A stretch of DNA of 64,000 nt, from positions 1,240,001 through 1,304,000 of the forward strand of contig CAXXVR010000002.1 of NCBI GenBank assembly GCA_963675955.2, in the 5' to 3' direction. Below, one piece after another: positions 61,115-64,000 of this stretch (its first letter is position 1; each line of letters opens with the position of its first letter). A model generated the notes under the pieces. It did not search any database. It was not told the origin of the DNA and was given only the letters and a program-made list of their open reading frames with translations. Position numbers and translations under genes: made by a program. The DNA is from Desulfocicer sp963675955 (GTDB lineage: Bacteria; Desulfobacterota; Desulfobacteria; Desulfobacterales; Desulfobacteraceae).

Positions 61115-62428
61115 TTACCAGGACATTCCCATGTAAGTTTTGTTGGAATTTTTTCCATCCACCGCACGCACAAGATCAATAATTTTTTGATCATAATTTG
61201 TTAAATTGAGTATTGATCTAAATTCCGAGGATTGATTACCAAGAACAATTGTTTGACTATGTGTTATAACTTCTTCCATTGTTGGAACCATTAAACGGGC
61301 AATATGCGGTATTTTGTTGAGTATATAATTTTTATTGGCACCCATTAGAGCAGCAAGATTAACATTTTTGTCATATATTTTAATATTATATCCTTTACCT
61401 AAAAGCCGTTCAATTAATTCAACTATGGGGCTTTCTCGCATGTCATCCGTACCAGCTTTGAAACTGAACCCTAAAAAACCAATATTCATATTACCCGCGT
61501 CGATTATCATCCGAAGGCCATTTTCAATATGGGTGTTGTTGCTGCTAAGAATTGAGTTTAAAATGGGAAGATCAATGTCAAATATTTTTCCTTTATAATT
61601 AAGTGCCCGTAAATCCTTTGGAAGGCATGACCCGCCAAATGCAAAACCTGGTTTCAGGTAAGAACTGGAAATGTTAAGTTTGGTATCGCTGCAAAAGATA
61701 TCCATAACTTTGTGGCTGTCTATTTTAAATGCTTTACATATACTTCCAATTTCATTTGCAAAACCAACCTTCAATGCATGCCATACATTATCCACATATT
61801 TTATCATTTCAGCAATTTCAATGGTTGTTCTGATCACGGAAAGATTAAGATTTTCATATATTGAGCTTAAAAGATTTCCACTGGCTGTATCCATTTCCCC
61901 AATTACTGTTTTGGCTGGGTTGTAAAAGTCGTGTATTGCTGATCCCTCCCTTATAAATTCGGGGTTGTTACATACACCGAAGTCCAGTCCAGTTTTTTTT
62001 CCTGATATTTTTTCAAGGGTGGGGATAATTATATTTTGAATAGTTCCCGGTAGTATGGTGCTTCTGATGACCACAACATGATAGGCCTTTTTGTCTTTTA
62101 AAGCTTCTCCAATTTCCATGCATACTCTTTCAAGAAAACTGGTATCAATGTCTCCATTGGATCGACTTGGGGTTCCCACACAAACAAATGATAATTGACT
62201 GAAATGGATTGCTTCTGCTGCTGAAGTCGTTGCTCTTAGTTTTTTTGTTTTTGTTGCAATCTCCACTATTTTATCGATCTCATTTTCAATAATCGGAGAA
62301 TAGCCATTGTTGATCATGTCAACTTTTGTCTTAACAGGGTCAACACCAAGGACCGCGTGCCCTTCGTTGGCAAGGCATGCAGCAGAAACTGTTCCAACAT
62401 AGCCAAGTCCGAAAATACTTATTTTCAT
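61115..62428 (-). CDS. Nucleotide-sugar dehydrogenase, AlgD-like (GDP-mannose 6-dehydrogenase type)
   Basis: The 437-residue product begins KISIFGLGYVGTVSAACLAN with Rossmann motif, and has SFVCVGTPSRSNGDIDTSFL, VVVIRSTILPG, NPEFIREGSAIHDF and the catalytic Cys in KPGFAFGGSCLPKDLRAL. Substitutions around the substrate pocket and the SYLKPGFAFGG segment fit GDP-mannose dehydrogenase AlgD better than UDP-glucose dehydrogenase. It makes a uronic acid precursor, so the polymer probably contains uronate. GAGG is six bases upstream of the ATG at 62428. Confidence 0.85.
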   Translation of the reverse strand: MKISIFGLGYVGTVSAACLANEGHAVLGVDPVKTKVDMINNGYSPIIENEIDKIVEIATKTKKLRATTSAAEAIHFSQLSFVCVGTPSRSNGDIDTSFLERVCMEIGEALKDKKAYHVVVIRSTILPGTIQNIIIPTLEKISGKKTGLDFGVCNNPEFIREGSAIHDFYNPAKTVIGEMDTASGNLLSSIYENLNLSVIRTTIEIAEMIKYVDNVWHALKVGFANEIGSICKAFKIDSHKVMDIFCSDTKLNISSSYLKPGFAFGGSCLPKDLRALNYKGKIFDIDLPILNSILSSNNTHIENGLRMIIDAGNMNIGFLGFSFKAGTDDMRESPIVELIERLLGKGYNIKIYDKNVNLAALMGANKNYILNKIPHIARLMVPTMEEVITHSQTIVLGNQSSEFRSILNLTNYDQKIIDLVRAVDGKNSNKTYMGMSW

Positions 62429-62441
62429 TGTGTCCTCATGC

Positions 62442-64000
62442 TCAATTATTGTATGTAGCATTAATAAAAGATATTTTTAAGTTGTTTATAATTTTGGTTG
62501 TACGTAAAGCATTCCCGTAGATTCGAATTGTATTAGATTTCATTATTTTATTAAAGGCAGGTGAGTACCAACCTGAAATGGGATCAAGGGAGCCACAGTA
62601 TATTTGTGATTTAAAGCAAGGATCTACGGATATTGAAATAGTAATATTTTCTCTTACTACAATAATGTTCTTTTCCCTGCATATTACTCTACAATCAGGG
62701 TGACAATGAAAATGAAGATCTGCAAAGGAATTTTTCTTTTGCTGGATGTGATCAATTATTTGAAATGACTTTTCTGCTTTTTTCCAGATGACTGTTCTAC
62801 TGATATGTGCGAAGGGGATTTCGGATGCATAGGCATTGTGTGAGGCACTCCATACTATTTCATTTTTTTGCCGTTTCATGGTATTTTTTATTATACGGTA
62901 AGGTTTGCCGAACATAAAATCACCGGGTTGATCACTCATATCCTTCATGTTCAATCGCAATGTATTGTGTGATGCTGTGGACCTGAAGTATTTTCTCCAT
63001 TTTCCACCGCTGTGATATAAATATGTTCCAGGATCTACAAAAAACTCAAGCCCTCTGACTGTTAATGTGAAGGAGAGAGCGTCTAAATGTCCATGGGCAT
63101 AAAGAGGTGGCATACCCATGGGGGTGGCGTTTCCAGTAAATAGAATCTCCGTATTGTCGATATTATCACGAATAATAGCTAAGCCACTTTCTCTATGAAT
63201 CAATGTGTGAATTGCGGGAGGCGATGATTCTAAAAGTTTATTATTATGGTTGGAATCCTCTGTTTTTTCTCGACGGAGATAAGCATTGCAAGATTCTCCT
63301 GTCAAAATAAATGTTTTCAAATCAATCTGGGTTGTAGAAAGATGATTATTGTCGAACAATATAGCGCCTGAATTTAAGATGGATGAAAAATTCTCCATAT
63401 TTGAAATTCCAAAATCTATCAGTAATGCACTGTCTTGATCTCCAATATTTGGAATGTTGCCACTCTTATCCATCAATGATTTAATAAAAGCACATGATTT
63501 TTTTAGACGCATATCTATTTTTTTTATATACCTAATCTTATTTTGATCTGATATTTTTTTGAAAAAAAGAAAAAAATCAAAAATAAAAGAAAGATAAGTC
63601 GTTGAATACTCAAAACTTCCACCATCCGGTAAAATCTGCCGAGACACCTCTTTTTCCAGAATGGACTTCCCTTTACTGCGCCATTTGGTGGCTGCTTTAA
63701 AATCAGGGAAGTAAACCCCGGCGATGAATAGACCAAATCCCTCAGCGAGTAAATGGTTGTTTGCAGATGAGAATTTTGACGGATATCTGTACAGATGGTT
63801 AGCATGAGACCAGATGAAGGTATGAATTGCTTTTTTCCCACCATCGCTTATGTAGTAATTGTGCAAGAAAGAGAGCGCCCATATTACGTTTGTCATTCTT
63901 ATGCCCAGTTCAATGCCGCTTGCCCAGTTAATTCCTTGTGGGTATGGATTCATTTTTACCCATGAAATAATAATATCTATAATTTTATCAGCATAGAATC
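62442..64000 (-). CDS. Heparinase II/III-like family protein (5' part beyond window)
   Basis: The frame continues to the right edge (FYADKIIDIIISWVKMNPYP, QGINWASGIELGIRMTNVIW), so the ATG at 63953 is internal and the N-terminus is outside the window. The helical part has the (alpha/alpha) barrel features GINWASGIELGIR and NHLLAEGFGLFIAG, SFEYSTTYLSFI, then the C-terminal beta-sheet domain with LYAHGHLDALSFTLTVRG, FVDPGTYLYHSG and ASHNTLRLN, all typical of uronate-polymer lyases. It may trim or edit the exported polymer in the periplasm. It ends 13 bp before the algD-like gene. Confidence 0.85.
   Translation of the reverse strand, partial: FYADKIIDIIISWVKMNPYPQGINWASGIELGIRMTNVIWALSFLHNYYISDGGKKAIHTFIWSHANHLYRYPSKFSSANNHLLAEGFGLFIAGVYFPDFKAATKWRSKGKSILEKEVSRQILPDGGSFEYSTTYLSFIFDFFLFFKKISDQNKIRYIKKIDMRLKKSCAFIKSLMDKSGNIPNIGDQDSALLIDFGISNMENFSSILNSGAILFDNNHLSTTQIDLKTFILTGESCNAYLRREKTEDSNHNNKLLESSPPAIHTLIHRESGLAIIRDNIDNTEILFTGNATPMGMPPLYAHGHLDALSFTLTVRGLEFFVDPGTYLYHSGGKWRKYFRSTASHNTLRLNMKDMSDQPGDFMFGKPYRIIKNTMKRQKNEIVWSASHNAYASEIPFAHISRTVIWKKAEKSFQIIDHIQQKKNSFADLHFHCHPDCRVICREKNIIVVRENITISISVDPCFKSQIYCGSLDPISGWYSPAFNKIMKSNTIRIYGNALRTTKIINNLKISFINATYNN

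Overview
The window looks like chromosomal DNA of an anaerobic, Gram-negative, probably sulfate-reducing deltaproteobacterium of the Desulfobacterales type. The supporting signs are an exported soluble [NiFe] hydrogenase, a protein with two four-heme cytochrome c3-type modules, late cobamide genes with a CbiR-like remodeling enzyme, a corrinoid-activating ferredoxin protein, two-subunit CoA-transferase genes of the glutaconate type and an archaeal-type ProRS. No dissimilatory sulfate-reduction gene lies in the window, so the taxonomic placement is inference. I saw no rRNA, tRNA or CRISPR array.

Layout. 1-7.6 kb: the N-terminal part of a PAS/sigma-54 activator, a divergent IclR regulator, a two-gene CoA-transferase operon with a recognisable promoter and operator, a hotdog thioesterase, a purine nucleoside phosphorylase and a hybrid histidine kinase. 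7.7-12.5 kb: the octaheme cytochrome and a large sensor kinase. 12.5-20.1 kb: a DeoR regulator, a radical SAM protein, then a cobamide block (cobS, cobD, cbiB, a Cys-rich iron-sulfur protein, cbiR) that carries a fragment of a type I restriction gene. 20.2-25.9 kb, minus strand: Ser/Thr kinase, phosphoesterase, YbaK, and a DUF1638/RACE pair. 26.4-28.3 kb: glnB-amtB behind a sigma-54 promoter. 28.4-34.1 kb: an MFS transporter, an orphan zinc-binding lipo/periplasmic-type ZnuA, and the hydrogenase operon with its maturation protease. 35-50 kb: housekeeping genes (ispG-proS, relA/spoT, rpmB, bamD-trxB-trxA, purN, TraB family, polA, hisD). 51.8-64 kb: a visibly more AT-rich exopolysaccharide locus (ExeA-like ATPase, an unusual heme-motif VWA/OmpA lipoprotein, OPX exporter, chain-length protein, CpsD-like ATPase with a degenerate P-loop, polymerase/ligase, GT4 transferase, AlgD-like dehydrogenase and a heparinase-like protein running off the end).

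The most unusual non-genic content is a set of dispersed intergenic repeats. One family (about 175-200 bp, five palindromic copies at 1918, 14368, 16441, 23238 and 42554) has a GC-rich core palindrome bordered by complementary C and G runs, plus smaller hairpins whose arms change in a compensatory way between copies. In one copy the core is inverted relative to its flanks. Elements at 1808, 17601 and 34256 have the same kind of ends but a different interior (TACTGGG-type repeats), and copies abut in tandem, so the family appears modular. Two other families are a REP-like one (termini near GGGGTCAGGCTTG) and a 110-bp inverted-repeat one (ends GTAAATATTTG/CAAATATTTAC). No transposase is present, so all would have to be moved in trans.

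Functional links (inference): periplasmic hydrogen oxidation could feed c-type cytochromes such as the octaheme protein. Cobamide assembly and remodeling fit an organism that depends on corrinoid enzymes, which the RACE-like activator also suggests. The polysaccharide locus appears to encode export of a uronic-acid-containing polymer.
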